64,000 nt of DNA from Saposhnikovia divaricata (taxonomy: Eukaryota; Streptophyta; Magnoliopsida; Apiales; Apiaceae), in NCBI GenBank assembly GCA_036435485.1, contig CM071599.1:208543178-208607177 (forward strand). Direction: 5' to 3'. A program made the translations under genes and the position numbers. Shown in pieces: positions 20,090 through 31,925 of this stretch. Every line of letters starts with the position of its first letter. The stretch's first letter is position 1. Below the pieces are notes generated by a model, which worked only from the letters and a program-made list of their open reading frames with translations, did not search any database and had not been told where the DNA came from.

Positions 20090-22308
20090 ATGGCAGCAAT
20101 TCCTCCACCAACACCTACTGTTTCTGAAAAGGCTCCTACTAATGTGAGTCGTTATGAACCAATCAGGGTTCCTATTCTGAGGCCATTAGAGTATGCTATG
20201 TGGAAGGTCAAGATGACTATGTTTCTGGAGGCTACAGATCCAGAATATCTTGATAGGATTTATGAAGGCCCTCACAATCCTACAAAGCTATCTGTTGCAG
20301 TTGCTGGTGAAGAAGCAAAAATAGTTCCAAAAGAAAAGAAGGACATGACTCCTGAAGATCTATCATCAATTGCTAAGGATGCAAAAGTTAGGCATTTACT
20401 GCATAGTGCTTTAGACAATGTTATGTCTAACAAAGTCATTAACTGCACCACTGCAAAAGAAATATGGGATGCTCTTGAAGTCAGGTGTCAAGGAACTGCG
20501 ACTATTAAGAAGAATAGGAGAAACATACTCACACAAGAGTATGAGCATTTTAAGGCTAAACCTGAAGAGACCATGACAGAAACATTTGATAGATTCTGTA
20601 AACTGATTAATGATTGGTCAACAAAGAGTATGATCTAGAAGACTCGAATCTCAAGTTTCTTCTTTCTCTACCTGAAAAGTGGGATGTGAAAACAACCACT
20701 ATTAGAGACAACTATGATCTTGCTGAAACAGAGATTGATGAAATCTATGGACTGCTCAAAACTCATGAATTGGAAATGGAGCAGAGAAACAGGAGATCAA
20801 GCAGGAAAGGAAAGTCTGTTGCTCTTAATGTTGAAGAGAAGCCTCAGAAGAAAGAGGCAACAAGAAGGAAAATGAAGGGAAAAGCTTTGGTCATACATTC
20901 AGAAAGTGAATCACCAAACTCTGATTATGATTCAAACTCTTCTGAATCATCTGACTCTGAAGATGATGAAGAAGAAATGAGGAAAATGGCTGTGTTGATG
21001 GTGAAGACTTTCAAGAAAATGGGCTTCAAGAATTTCAAGAAAGGAAAAAGGTTTTCTAGGGATTCAAATGAAGACAGGAAAAGCTACAGGAAGTCTGATA
21101 AGAGAGATTCTAAAGGGAAGAAGGATAAGTCTGAAATTCAATGCTACAAGTGTAAGGAGATGGGTCACTATGCTCCTGAGTGCAAGAAGGGTAAAACTGG
21201 AAAGGTACTCTACACTAAAGGCAGAGATTGGGCAGATACTTCAGATTCTGATGAAGAAGTGAATTATGCTCTCATGGCTACTACTGAATCAGAATCCTCT
21301 GAAAATCAGGTACCTCCAACTACCTATGCTTATAATATAGATGACATTGCTCAATTAAGAATTTATCTTAAGTCATTGCATATAAGTTATAGGGATCAGA
21401 CTTTAGAAAATGAGAGGATAAAAGCTGAAAATTCTGAACTTAAGGTAAGAAATAAACTTGTTGAAGAGAAACTTGAAAACATGCAACAAGTTCAGAAATA
21501 GAGAGATGATGCTGTTTGCAAAGAACAGAATTTGCTTCAGAAGTATAAACAACTAGAGTCAGAGTTGGAGGAAGCAAATAATAAAATTAGGACTTGGACT
21601 AATTCTGGGAAGGACACTTAACAGATTTTTCAAACAGACACTGTTGGTCTAGGCTATAATGAGGGAGATGAACTTAGATTTCAAAATCAAGTTAAAGTCA
21701 GAACTCATTTTGTTCATGGAACCAGTAAATTTTTGTTTGAAAATGAAAAAGAAGCTGTCAAAAGTAAACAAGTAAAAACTAGTGTTAAACAGGTTAATAT
21801 TGGTTCAATGACAGATAAACAACTCAAACATAAACTGAAGGAGTTAAAATCTGTTGAGAAACATAAAGTGTCAAACAAGAACAGAAATGGAAAAGTAGGC
21901 ATCACTTCAGGAAATAAACCAATGCTTGCTAGTTATGCTCCAAGAAAGACATGTCATAACTGTGGTAGTACTAAGCATCTTGCAAATTTCTGCAAGAAAA
22001 ATAAAAATATAAATTCTTTACCTACAAAGTCTGAGGTAAAGAAGGATTTTGCTATAACTAAGCCACAGACTTTATGCACACACTGTGGAAGCACTTGGCA
22101 TTCCATTTATACTTGCAGAAAATATCATGCTATCTATCATAATTACTATGAACTGAAAACCAATCTGAAATGGGTTAAAGTTGATACTGCAAGTGTAAAC
22201 ACTGATACTGCAAACTCTGATAATGTTAATTCCGCTGCAAAAGCTAACAAAGTTAAGAATGCCAAAGGATCCAAGCAAGTCTGGATCCTTAAAACTAATC
22301 CTCAGTAA
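20090..22308 (+). pseudogene. SIRE-type gag of element C, broken
   Basis: Capsid/nucleocapsid gene. The ATG at 20090 (MAAIPPPTPTVSEK) starts the UBN2-type gag domain. A frameshift near 20615-20635 moves the reading into the next frame. That frame continues to in-frame stops at 21499-21501 (TAG) and 21619-21621 (TAA) and ends at 22306-22308. Zinc knuckles CYKCKEMGHYAPEC, CHNCGSTKHLANFC and CTHCGSTWHSIYTC are all recognisable, with an acidic/basic Ser-rich segment between. A heptad-like charged region (21340-21500) suggests a coiled coil. With one shift and two stops the gene cannot make full-length Gag. Confidence 0.9.
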
Positions 22309-22318
22309 TTGCTTGTGA

Positions 22319-25300
22319 TTGCAGGGCAACAGGGAGGCAACCCTAGTCGTGGACAGTGGATGTTCAGGACACATGACTGGAAATAAAGCCCTGCTATCAG
22401 AATATGAGGAGAAGGCTGTCCCAAAAGTTTCCTATGGTGATGGCAATGTAGGAAGAACATTGGGATATGGCAATATTAATCTTGGAAATGTCATCATCAA
22501 CAATGTAGCTCATGTCCCAGGACTCAAGCATGACTTGTTATCTGTGAGTCAAATCTGTGACAAGGGATATCATGTAGATTTTCAACCTGAATATTGTGAA
22601 GTAATCAGCAAATCTACAGGAAAGGTTGTTCTAGTTGGTCACAGGCAAAACAACATTTATGAAATCAAGCTTTTGATAGACTCTGTTGGAAAAGCTGTTT
22701 GCCTGTCTACAAGAATGTCTAGTGAAGAGAGTTGGAAGTGGCACAAGAAACTCTCACATCTGAACTTGAACAACATCAATGAATTGATCAGAAAGGATCT
22801 TGTAAGAGGACTCCCAAAGGCTCTGTTAAATGTTGATGGCCTGTGTGATTCATGTCAGAAGGCTAAACAAAGGAAGTCATCTTTCAAGAGCAAGACAGAA
22901 TTTTCTATCACTGATCCCTATCATCTTCTGCATGTTGATCTCTTTGGTCCAGTAAATGTTATGTCTATTGCAAGGAAGAAATATGCTTTAGTCATTGTTG
23001 ATGAATACACTAGATTCACTTGGGTGTATTTTCTAGCAAAGAAGGATGAAACTGCATTACCTCTGATGGAGCATGTGAAGCTTCTGGACAAAGGATCAAG
23101 CAACAAAGTCAGAATCATCAGAAGTGATAATGGAACTGAGTTCAGAAATGCAACAATGGAAGAATTCTGCAAGGACAATGGAGTGAAACAAGAATTTTCA
23201 GCACCTGGTACACCACAACAAAATGGTGTAGTTGAAAGGAAAAATAGAACCTTAATTGAAGCTGCCAGAACTATGCTTGATGAAGCAAAATTGCCAACTT
23301 ATTTCTGGGCAGAAGCTGTTCAAACTGTTTGTTTTACTCAAAATGCAACACTGATCAATAAGCATGGAAAGACACCATATGAGATGGTGAAGAAAAAGAA
23401 GCCTAACCTGAAATACTTTCATATTTTCGGGTGCAAATGTTTTGTTTTGAAGACTCATCCAGAACAGTTGACCAAGTTTGAGCTAAAGGCAGATGAAGGA
23501 ATTTTTGTTGGCTATCCACTGTCAACAAAGGCATTCAGAGTTTACAATCTGAGAACTAAAGTGATCATGGAATCTATACATGTTTCTTTTGATGATAAGA
23601 AGATAACTGGACTTGAAGACAAAGATGAATATGATCAACTGAATTTTGAAAATGAAGATTTAAACTCTAATGAAGGAAACTCTGATGAAACAATTCTGAC
23701 AGACTCTGTTGAAACAAACTCTGAACCTCTACTGGTAAACACTGGAGAAACTTCTCAGTCACAACAAAGGGGAGAACCAGTTGAGGGGGAGCATGATCAA
23801 GATGAAGACTCAAACACTGATACTGAGTCAACTGAAATATCTGGATCAAACTCTGATGTTTCAAACTCTGAAAATTCAAATTCTGACTCTGGGCAGTCAA
23901 GTTCAGGGGGAGTCTCAGAAAACGAAGATAGATCACAACAAAATCGGGAGAGCATGGATCAAGGGGGAGGATCATATGCTGATAGAAGTCATTTACCTTC
24001 TGCTAGGAAATGGACTAAATCACATACACCTGATTTGATAATTGGTGATCCAGATGCAAAAGTAAAAACAAGAAGTGCTACTGCAAGTGAATGTCTATTT
24101 CATGCATTCTTGTCTAAAAATGAACCAAAGAAAGTGGAAGAAGCTCTTCAAGATGCAGACTGGATAACAGCAATGCAAGAAGAGTTGAATGAATTTGAAA
24201 GGAATGAAGTTTGGACCCTTGTACCAAGGCCAAAGAACAGATCTATTGTTGGTACTAAATGGGTTTTCAGAAACAAGACTGAAAGTGAAGGTGTTATCAC
24301 AAGGAACAAGGCTAGACTGGTAGCAAAAGGCTATTCACAGCAGGAAGGAATAGACTATGATGAAACATTTGCTCCAGTTGCAAGATTGGAGGCAATCAGA
24401 ATTTTTCTAGCCTATGCCTCTCACAAGAAATTCAAAGTGTTCCAGATGGATGTGAAAAGTGCTTTTCTGAATGGAAAGCTTGAAGAAGAAGTGTTTGTTG
24501 AACAACCACCAGGATTTGTGGACCCCAAATATCCAGATTATGTCTACAGGCTAGATAAGGCACTATATGGACTTAAGCAGGCACCAAGAGCATGGTATGA
24601 GACGCTTGCTCAGTTTCTTCTAGAAAGTGGATTCAACAGAGGAACAATTGACAAAACTCTGTTTTATTTCAATCAAGGAAGTGACCTCCTTTTAGTTCAA
24701 ATTTATGTTGATGACATCATCTTTGGGTCTACTAATGATAAACTCTGTAAGAAGTTTGCCAAGCTCATGCAGTCCAGATATCAAATGAGCATGATGGGAG
24801 AGCTTAGTTACTTTCTAGGCCTACAGGTGAAACAAACAGATGATGGAATTTTCATTAATCAAGAAAAATATACCAGAAATCTTCTCAAGAAATTTGGTAT
24901 GCTTGACTGTTCATCTGCATTAACTCCCATGGCAACAGCAACTAAATTGGACAAAGACACAGGAGTTTCAGTGGATATGACAAACTACAGGGGCATGATA
25001 GGATCTCTTCTATACTTGACAGCTAGTAGGCCTGACATCATGTATGCAACCTATCTTTGTGCAAGGTTTCAGGCAGATCCTAGAGAGCCACATCTGACAG
25101 CTGTAAAAAGAATCTTCAAGTATCTCAAGGGCACCATATCATTAGGTCTGTGGTACCCCAGAGAATCAGATTTCAAGCTACTTGGGTATTCTGATGCAGA
25201 CTTTGCTGGCTGCAAGGTGGACAGAAAGAGCACTAGTGGAAGTTGTCAATTTCTTGGTGACAGACTTGTTTCCTGGTACAGCAAGAAACAGAAATCAATC

Positions 25301-25648
25301 TCCACATCTACAGCAGAAGCAGAGTATATTGCAGCTGGTAGCTGTTGTGCACAGATCTTATGGATGAAGAATCAACTGCTGGATTATGGATTGAGGTACA
25401 GTAATATCCCTATTTACTGTGATAATCAAAGTGCTATTGCTATGACAGGTAATCTAGTACAGCATTCAATGACCAAGCACATCAGCATAAGGTACCACTT
25501 CATCAGAGAACATGTGGAAGAAGGAAATATTGAACTACATTTTGTATCTACAGAACAACAGCTTGCAGATATCTTCACTAAACCATTGAGTGAAACTACA
25601 TTTACAAGACTGGTCAATGAACTAGGAATGGTCTCTGGTTCTGACTAG
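22319..25648 (+). CDS. Copia pol of element C (PR-IN-RT-RH), open, about 1109 aa
   Basis: The open frame starts just inside the protease and has no ATG of its own; it would normally be made as part of a Gag-Pol polyprotein. Protease active site VVDSGCSGHMTG is near the N-terminus. The integrase follows, with an HHCC finger (WHKKLSHLN...CDSCQKAK) and DDE motif (HVDLFG, RSDNGTEF, GVVERKNR). The reverse transcriptase contains YVDD (QIYVDDIIFGS), then RNase H (YSDADFAGCKVDRKSTSG) and the C-terminal LADIFTKPL. All catalytic motifs are intact, unlike in D. It is in a different frame from the preceding gag segment, so no Gag-Pol fusion can be made from this copy without recoding. Confidence 0.93.
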   Translation: MQGNREATLVVDSGCSGHMTGNKALLSEYEEKAVPKVSYGDGNVGRTLGYGNINLGNVIINNVAHVPGLKHDLLSVSQICDKGYHVDFQPEYCEVISKSTGKVVLVGHRQNNIYEIKLLIDSVGKAVCLSTRMSSEESWKWHKKLSHLNLNNINELIRKDLVRGLPKALLNVDGLCDSCQKAKQRKSSFKSKTEFSITDPYHLLHVDLFGPVNVMSIARKKYALVIVDEYTRFTWVYFLAKKDETALPLMEHVKLLDKGSSNKVRIIRSDNGTEFRNATMEEFCKDNGVKQEFSAPGTPQQNGVVERKNRTLIEAARTMLDEAKLPTYFWAEAVQTVCFTQNATLINKHGKTPYEMVKKKKPNLKYFHIFGCKCFVLKTHPEQLTKFELKADEGIFVGYPLSTKAFRVYNLRTKVIMESIHVSFDDKKITGLEDKDEYDQLNFENEDLNSNEGNSDETILTDSVETNSEPLLVNTGETSQSQQRGEPVEGEHDQDEDSNTDTESTEISGSNSDVSNSENSNSDSGQSSSGGVSENEDRSQQNRESMDQGGGSYADRSHLPSARKWTKSHTPDLIIGDPDAKVKTRSATASECLFHAFLSKNEPKKVEEALQDADWITAMQEELNEFERNEVWTLVPRPKNRSIVGTKWVFRNKTESEGVITRNKARLVAKGYSQQEGIDYDETFAPVARLEAIRIFLAYASHKKFKVFQMDVKSAFLNGKLEEEVFVEQPPGFVDPKYPDYVYRLDKALYGLKQAPRAWYETLAQFLLESGFNRGTIDKTLFYFNQGSDLLLVQIYVDDIIFGSTNDKLCKKFAKLMQSRYQMSMMGELSYFLGLQVKQTDDGIFINQEKYTRNLLKKFGMLDCSSALTPMATATKLDKDTGVSVDMTNYRGMIGSLLYLTASRPDIMYATYLCARFQADPREPHLTAVKRIFKYLKGTISLGLWYPRESDFKLLGYSDADFAGCKVDRKSTSGSCQFLGDRLVSWYSKKQKSISTSTAEAEYIAAGSCCAQILWMKNQLLDYGLRYSNIPIYCDNQSAIAMTGNLVQHSMTKHISIRYHFIREHVEEGNIELHFVSTEQQLADIFTKPLSETTFTRLVNELGMVSGSD

Positions 25649-26849
25649 GAATGTTGGTTAGATTCAAACTTTACTTATGTGATGTATTAATCATATTTCC
25701 TGATTGGTTAAATGCTAAGTGAACTCTGTTGATTAAACTCTGTTATACAGTCTCTAAACTCTGTCAGCATGTCTGTACATCATACACTGTTAATAAGTTT
25801 GATAAACTCTGTGAACTTTGAATTGATTTTTGTCTGAGTGAAAAACACCAATGAAGAAATATGTATGAAGCATGATTCTCAGCAATTAATCATGAATCTT
25901 TCTGAGTTAGTGTGATCTAATCTTAGATTGTGCAGAAAGTTAACACAGCATGTTACTGGCTCATATTTATAGCATTTCTTAGTTTATTTTGTCCTAAACT
26001 CTGAGTCTATAAATACTGTGTGCATTACCTTACATGAAAAACTACTGATGTTGATGAACTCTAAACTCTGTTAGTTATACTCTGACAGAATAAAATGCTT
26101 ACTGCAATACCCCAAAGAAAATGTATATAGGTTGTTATACTCCTTTGAGATTATGTTGGATACTAGGATGACCCAGGAACCTATTGGTATATAATATGTG
26201 CTAAAATTCTCTGATTTTTGGTGACTAGTTAAATACTAGGATGACTCAGGAACTTATCAAAATGATAAGGGCTAAAATTTTTGAATTTTTGGTGACTGGT
26301 TCCAACCTCTGATTACTGGAATGAAAAATAAAAAAAATAAAAAATGATGAAAATACAAATAAAAAAAAATGTATATAAAGGGGTATAAAATAAAAGTTAT
26401 TGTATATAGTTTGATTACTTCAGAGTTTAGCTTTCATCATACAATCAGTGTTTACTATGACAGTTTGTGCATCCAGTGTTTATTGATTTACTTTATGGAT
26501 TTTATGAAAAATTAGATGCTCTAAAAATTGATTTAGTAAACTCTGCTTCACACACACATATTCACAACTGTGCAATTTATGAAAGGGTTTCGGTGATAAA
26601 GTTGGAGAATTGACAAACGCTGTTGATTCGTGATTTGTACTCTAAGGTAAATTTTCACTTGGACAATTTGAAAATCTTGGAGTAAATAGGGTTCTTGACA
26701 ACTGTTAATCAGTGGATTATTGATGAATGTGTTCTTTATATGATTACTTTAATTAGTTTTCATATTCTATTCTTGATTTATTTTCTTGAAGAACAGTTCA
26801 TAAAACATAACTAAAAGTTGCAGAACACAATGAATAAGATTAGAGAAAT
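25649..26849 (+). other. Spacer between pol and ORF3 of element C
   Basis: Non-coding. It contains at least eight copies of (t)aaactctg or its complement, the same motif that fills the U3 of the LTR. A TATA-like TATAAATACTG at 26008-26018 resembles the LTR's TATAAATACAG. A second TATA-like run is near 26370-26390. Confidence 0.6.
26008..26015 (+). promoter_or_regulatory. Candidate internal TATA box in element C
   Basis: TATAAATA preceded by an aaactctg copy, mirroring the arrangement in the 5' LTR. It could drive ORF3 separately from gag-pol. This is inference only. Confidence 0.3.
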
Positions 26850-26999
26850 AAATTTTTCATTAATGATAAGAAAGAGATTACAAGCAAATATTACATCTTT
26901 TTGTTCTCTCTATCTGCTAATCTATTCAACAGGAAAATAAAAGGACAATCCAAACCACACCATTGTTAGCAAAAATTCCCAGATCCCATCTTTGCCACT

Positions 27000-27309
27000 T
27001 TATTTGGGTGGAAGTTGAAGGGATAAGGTTATTTTTGCTGACATATTCATTAACAATGGTTGGTGGTGTTGGATGAGGATGCCTTCGAGGAGAGCCACGT
27101 CAATGTTGCTTGGAGGGCAGCATCGATGTCGATAACCCTTGCAGGTCTCTCTCTCTCTCGATCTCTTCCAGACCGGCATCCATTTGCAGCCACAGCATCT
27201 CAAGCTGCCTTTCCCACTCAAACGCTTCAAATTCTTCATGCGTATAGCTGAAGATGTCCCTATTCTCGACAAGATGAAGGTTTTTCTCTTTGATGGTAAG
27301 GTTGGCCAT
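27000..27309 (-). CDS. Antisense ORF unit inside element C, function unknown
   Basis: On the minus strand, opposite to the element, ATG at 27309 opens a 69-codon frame (MANLTIKEKNLHLVENRDIF...) rich in Glu, with a helical, probably coiled-coil stretch. A TATA-like CTATTTAAGG lies about 90 bp upstream (27408-27399), with a leader between. A (GA)n run at about 27145-27156 lies inside the ORF, and the remaining codons read more naturally in other frames after it. A slippage indel has probably shortened the protein. An aatgaa near 26860 could serve 3' end formation. SIRE and Tat elements are known to carry extra ORFs in either orientation between pol and the 3' LTR. I recognise no domain. Confidence 0.45.
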
Positions 27310-27831
27310 TTTTTTATTTGGTTTGAAGGGTTTGTGATTTTACAGGGGAGACTGAAAGGTTAAAGGTTTGATGAAATAATCTGAGCAAGTCTCCAGGCCT
27401 TAAATAGAGATGGGTAAGAATGAAGTTCTTAAACGCTTCGTATTCTGGTTATTAAAGGCAACAGGTAAACGCTTCAAATTCTGGTTTTACTTGGGTCCAG
27501 ATATTTTCAAAGAGTATTATTTGGTTTTTGTTTAAATCAAATATTTTAATTTTCAAAATACTCTTCTTGAAAATAGGCGCACGTGACCCACTCGCCCATT
27601 AATGTGTCCCACTTACCTATTATCGTGTCCCACTACACATTAATCTAGGAACTGATTGAGTGTTTGTTACATAAGAGATTGGGTTTTTAATTACTTTAAT
27701 CACTTTTGTGTCCAAACGGTTGTGTTTTATTCTTACATCTCACAGTTCTCTTATTTTTTCACTTGGGCATTCACGCAAACACCTTCTCTACATACATTAC
27801 TCTTGGAAATTCTTGCAAATTTCTTAACTCA

Positions 27832-30800
27832 ATGGCTTCTAAAGCATTCACTGCTCTTGGTTTACGGTTTGTTCCTAACAACTATGAAGCTCCACTCTAT
27901 CATGAACGCGTTCCAAAACCGTTTCATCTAATGCAGAACTTCTTGAGCGATTCAGAGATTGGACAGGCTCTGGTTGGACCTGCTACTCTCTCTGCGTCTC
28001 AAATTGCTACATTCTGGCAGAATTCAGTTTATGTGGATGGGGGAGAGAATGGAACTCCTAACATTATTTTCACTTACGAAGATCAAGACTATGTGATTAC
28101 TCCACAGACTGTACGAGATACAATGGGGTTTGATACACATACTTCTTATACTCTGGTTAATGAAACTTATTTGAGAGAGATGCTGCAAGAGATTGGTTAC
28201 ATGGAATCTTTGACAAGCTTGGCGGTATAAAAAGACCAAATCTCATAAAGGAATGGAACTTTTTCTTTGATTGTATCACAAGGACGTTCCAGAAGAAAGT
28301 CACCAACTGGGATGCCATTCCAATAGACAGTCTCCAAATCGGGTATTCTCTACTCTATGGTACTAATTTTGATTTTGGTCGACATGTTCTGATGTGCTTA
28401 GGTGATAAACTGTCAGAAACCAATACTGTTTATTATGCTCGTTTTTGTCAAATGCTGTTCAATGCCTGTGTACCTGGTCTAGACATTGATGAGACTGATG
28501 AAATTGATCCTTTTAGAGTCAATAAGAGAATATTCTCTGATATGACTAACAAGGATGTTGGTAAAGCAAATATCCCTGCTTTTGTCATGCCACTTGCTCT
28601 GCAAAACTTTCTCAACCAACCACAACAACCTGAACCTGACCAACAACAACATGAACCACACCCTGAACCTCAACCAGAACTAAATACTGAATCACCTGCT
28701 CACTCAGCACCTACAAAACAACCTTCACCCACTTCACACACAAACTCTGATTCGTCACAATCTCCACCAGAATCACAGTCTAAAGCACACAGAGTTAAGA
28801 AGGCGATTACTGAACGACATGCAAGTCTAAAGCAGGCTAAAGAGACACAACGAAAATCAAAACGAAAATCTCCTGAAGCTGTTTACACTAGAAGGGTGAA
28901 AAGAATGAAAGTTCGGGCAAAAATGCCTAAGTCACCATCTAGTGAAGAGGATTCAGATAATGTACCTCTAGCAAAACGAAGAAAACTGATATTCTCTGAT
29001 TCTGTGAATGAAGATATTACAGCTCCAGAGGTCGTTACACAGCAAACACCTCTTGTTGAGATTGAGAAAGATGCAATACCTGTAGAGGCTGAAATACCTG
29101 CAGAGGATGAAACTCCTGCAGAGGACAAAATGCCTGCAGAAGAGGATGCTAGAGATGGCCTTTCTCCAATACATGATATTCTTGATTCATTTATGCCATT
29201 CTCTGATCCTATCTCTGATATTGGTGTAGCTAATCAACCTACGGTTGTTCTTTCTGAAGATGTGGCATCTCATACTGAGTTAATCTCTGATGCTCACCAA
29301 ACTGTTGAAGGAGGGGAAGAAATTGATCAGGCCACCAAGGTCACTTCTCAGTCTATGCCTGTTGCTGAGCCTGAGCAACATGGAGAAAATCTTGACAAGC
29401 CTACAGAAGAAATTGCTAAAATTGTGGCTGAAGATGAACCTGTTAAAGCTACAAGTGTTGAAACTGGAAGTGAAAGTAGTGCAAACTCTGATGCTGCACC
29501 AGTACAAACAGACAATAAACATACACCTTTCACTCAACCTTGTACTTCTCATGAAGTTGAGAGAGCACAATTTGCAAAGAATGCTGCTGAATGGTACAAA
29601 GAAGATTGTATTTTTCCACGAGGAAGAGCAGCTGATTTTGTTAAGAAAAGTGCTGATACTATCTCCAATCCAGATATTCTTTCTTGCTTGAAAGCAACTG
29701 TAGTTCAAGTAAAAACTCTGGATCGAAGATTTGATGATACTACATTTGCAATCACTGCTTTGCGAAATGAGGTTGTAGCCAGAGAAATGAAAATGGAAAG
29801 AGAATCAAAACTTGTGACTACAAAATTCTCTAAAGCTCAAGACAATATCTTTGCCAGGCTGAGTAAAGTTGAAGAGAATCAGTCTGACTTATCTGCTAAA
29901 ATTGATTCTATTGCTACTTCCCTGGAGTTAATTACATCTATTCTTATGCCTGATAATGTCAAAAAGGGGGAGAGAGTTGTCAGAAGGGATAGTGCTGGAG
30001 ATGGAAGTAGTAAAGGAAAGAACAAGGCTGAAGAGACTCAAACTCTGAGAACAAGCAAGTCATCAAAATCACAGTCGGTTGGGGGAAATACTGATACTCA
30101 AGGTACTTCAAAGACCAAGAGTTTGCTGTTACCTTCTAATCCACAGACTGATGAAGAATTGGCTGCTAAGCTGTTCATTGAAGAGAATGAGGAAGGAGTT
30201 ACGATTGAGGACATTGAAGCTGAAGAAAAGAGTTTACAAGAAGAACATCTTAAAGCTTTAAAGTCTGGTAAGGTACAAAGAGGAAAAACTCCTAGACCTG
30301 TTGTTAAAGGTGTTGTGATCAGAGAAATGACTGATGTTAGTCAAAGTTCTCGGTTTTCAAAGGAAGCAATTGCAGCAGAGGCTAAACTTAAGCTAAAAGG
30401 CATTGAAGGTGAAAGTTCACAGAAGAAAGTTACAACTTCTGTTGTATCACAAGCAATGATCACACCTTTACACTCTTCTCAGTTGAAATCGGTTTTTGGT
30501 AAAGGAACAATTTCTGATCCAAATGTATTATCTGGAGTCTCTATGAATGTTTCTGATGGAAAAGCTTTATCTGGAAAAGTTGGTAATAATAAGGGTGGAC
30601 TAGGTTCACACAGAGACAAGAGGCAATATACTGGTCCTAGAGATCCTTCTTCACTGGCTGTTCCAGGTCGTGGTGTTCCTCAAGAGAGTTTAGACAGACT
30701 GGAATCAGTACAGTTAGTTCATCAGAAGAGTTTAAACAAGGATTTTCTTTTGTACTTCATGGCTGATGGGACGGTATTTAAAGTTGGTGAGGATGATATT

Positions 30801-31259
30801 GGCTTGAAATCTTGGGAAGAACTAGAGTATGTTCTGTATCTTCTCAAGGTGAATAGTCGAAGGACTCAATCAGTTGCTAATGTGCTCAGGAAGAGAATGA
30901 CTCAGAATCTGGCAATCAGAGGAGAGAAATATAATAGCAGATATGTTCCTAAATACAGGGATTACAAAGGAAATCTCATTGAAATGAAGAAAGGTACTGC
31001 AAAGTTAAAGACTGATTTGGGAGTCACAGTACTTGATTTCAATTCACAGTCGGAAAAAGTCAGATTTATCAGACTGGGTAATGAGATGAGAAGGAACAAG
31101 ATTTATGATCTTAGGGCTGCTATTTACCAGACAGATGAAAGTGATCCTCAGCTCAGAGAAATCAAAGAAGCTATGAAGACTGAGCTTGAAAATGCAGAAA
31201 GAAGATTGCTGATTGATTATCTCAGAACCATGCCAGATCTTGAAATGATAAGAGATTAA
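27832..31259 (+). pseudogene. Envelope-like ORF3 of element C, one frameshift
   Basis: The third ORF lies 3' of pol, as in SIRE/Maximus elements. The ATG at 27832 starts an N-terminal globular segment (133 codons) that ends at 28228-28230. Sequence similarity continues without loss in a second frame that is open to 31259. The change of frame falls in the short T run at 28208-28211, so a single-base deletion is the simplest explanation. The remainder is Pro/Gln/Ser-rich and then acidic (29000-29560), with a coiled-coil-like segment around 29690-29960 and a basic C-terminal third. I see no clear signal peptide or transmembrane anchor. The role of this protein family is not established; 'envelope-like' is a positional label. 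Confidence 0.85.
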
Positions 31260-31401
31260 GAACTGTAAGGATTTTCTTATTCTCTATAGTTTTTATTAAG
31301 TAGAAGCTTAAACTCTGTATTTGTGTAAACACTGTATTTGTTTATTTGTTTTGACATCATCAATTATTGTCATTAACTTGTGCATTTGTGCTAATGAACA
31401 A

Positions 31402-31413
31402 GTTGGGGGAGAT
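31402..31413 (+). promoter_or_regulatory. Polypurine tract of element C
   Basis: The purine-rich gttgggggagat run directly precedes the 3' LTR. The same GGGGGAGAT form is found in D. Confidence 0.9.
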
Positions 31414-31920
31414 TGTTAAATATAATTGATGTGTTTTAATCAGTGTTTAAGTGTTATAGTGAATTATCAGAGTTTAGCTAGAAGCAGTCAGAGTTTAGTG
31501 TAAACTCTGACAGATGGAAGCTCGACAGAGTTTGTCAAACTCTGTCTGGAGGAAGCGTCTACTGGTCAACAGTGATTGAAGATTTATTATGGAAACGATA
31601 TCTTTGTAGATTGGATAGCTATCAAAGAGATCGAGTTGATATAGGAGACGTGTGACAATCTGTAATTGATATCATTGTATAGCTGATTATTAGGAATATC
31701 AATTAGAGATTGTATCGTAGCTGTATGTTATATAAATACAGATATGTTAACCCTAGAAGGGCATCGATAACGAATTATCTTTATTGTAACCTAGCAGCTC
31801 TTTGTGATATTTTACATCACGAAGAGGGTTCGTAATACAAGAAGTTTTTTAGTGCATAAACGCTTTTACTTGTTAAACTCTCATACAAAGTTGATTATTA
31901 ATTGTGTATTCGGCCTAACA
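31414..31920 (+). repeat. 3' LTR of element C
   Basis: 507 bp, TG...CA, same length as the 5' LTR, with about 8 substitutions and no indels. Its TATA box is at 31729-31738. Confidence 0.95.
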
Positions 31921-31925
31921 TGATT

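Larger units (their letters stand above)
19522..31920 (+). mobile_element. SIRE/Maximus-type Ty1/copia element 'C', 12.4 kb
   Basis: Complete plus-strand element with two 507-bp LTRs (TG...CA) and a perfect TGATT target duplication (19517-19521 and 31921-31925). It is inserted in the 3' LTR of D. The order is LTR, PBS, gag, pol, long spacer with an antisense unit, envelope-like ORF3, PPT, LTR. The length and third ORF are characteristic of the SIRE (Maximus) lineage. By eye the LTRs differ at about 8 of 507 sites, or some 1.6%. Gag and ORF3 are broken while pol is open, so it is not autonomous as it stands. Confidence 0.96.

Noticed and set aside
27656..27831. Upstream start for ORF3 of C at 27706
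   Set aside because: The in-frame extension before 27832 is Phe/Leu-rich leader-like sequence. The ATG at 27832 begins the part with homology to other ORF3 proteins, so it was preferred. A hydrophobic N-terminal extension cannot be fully excluded.
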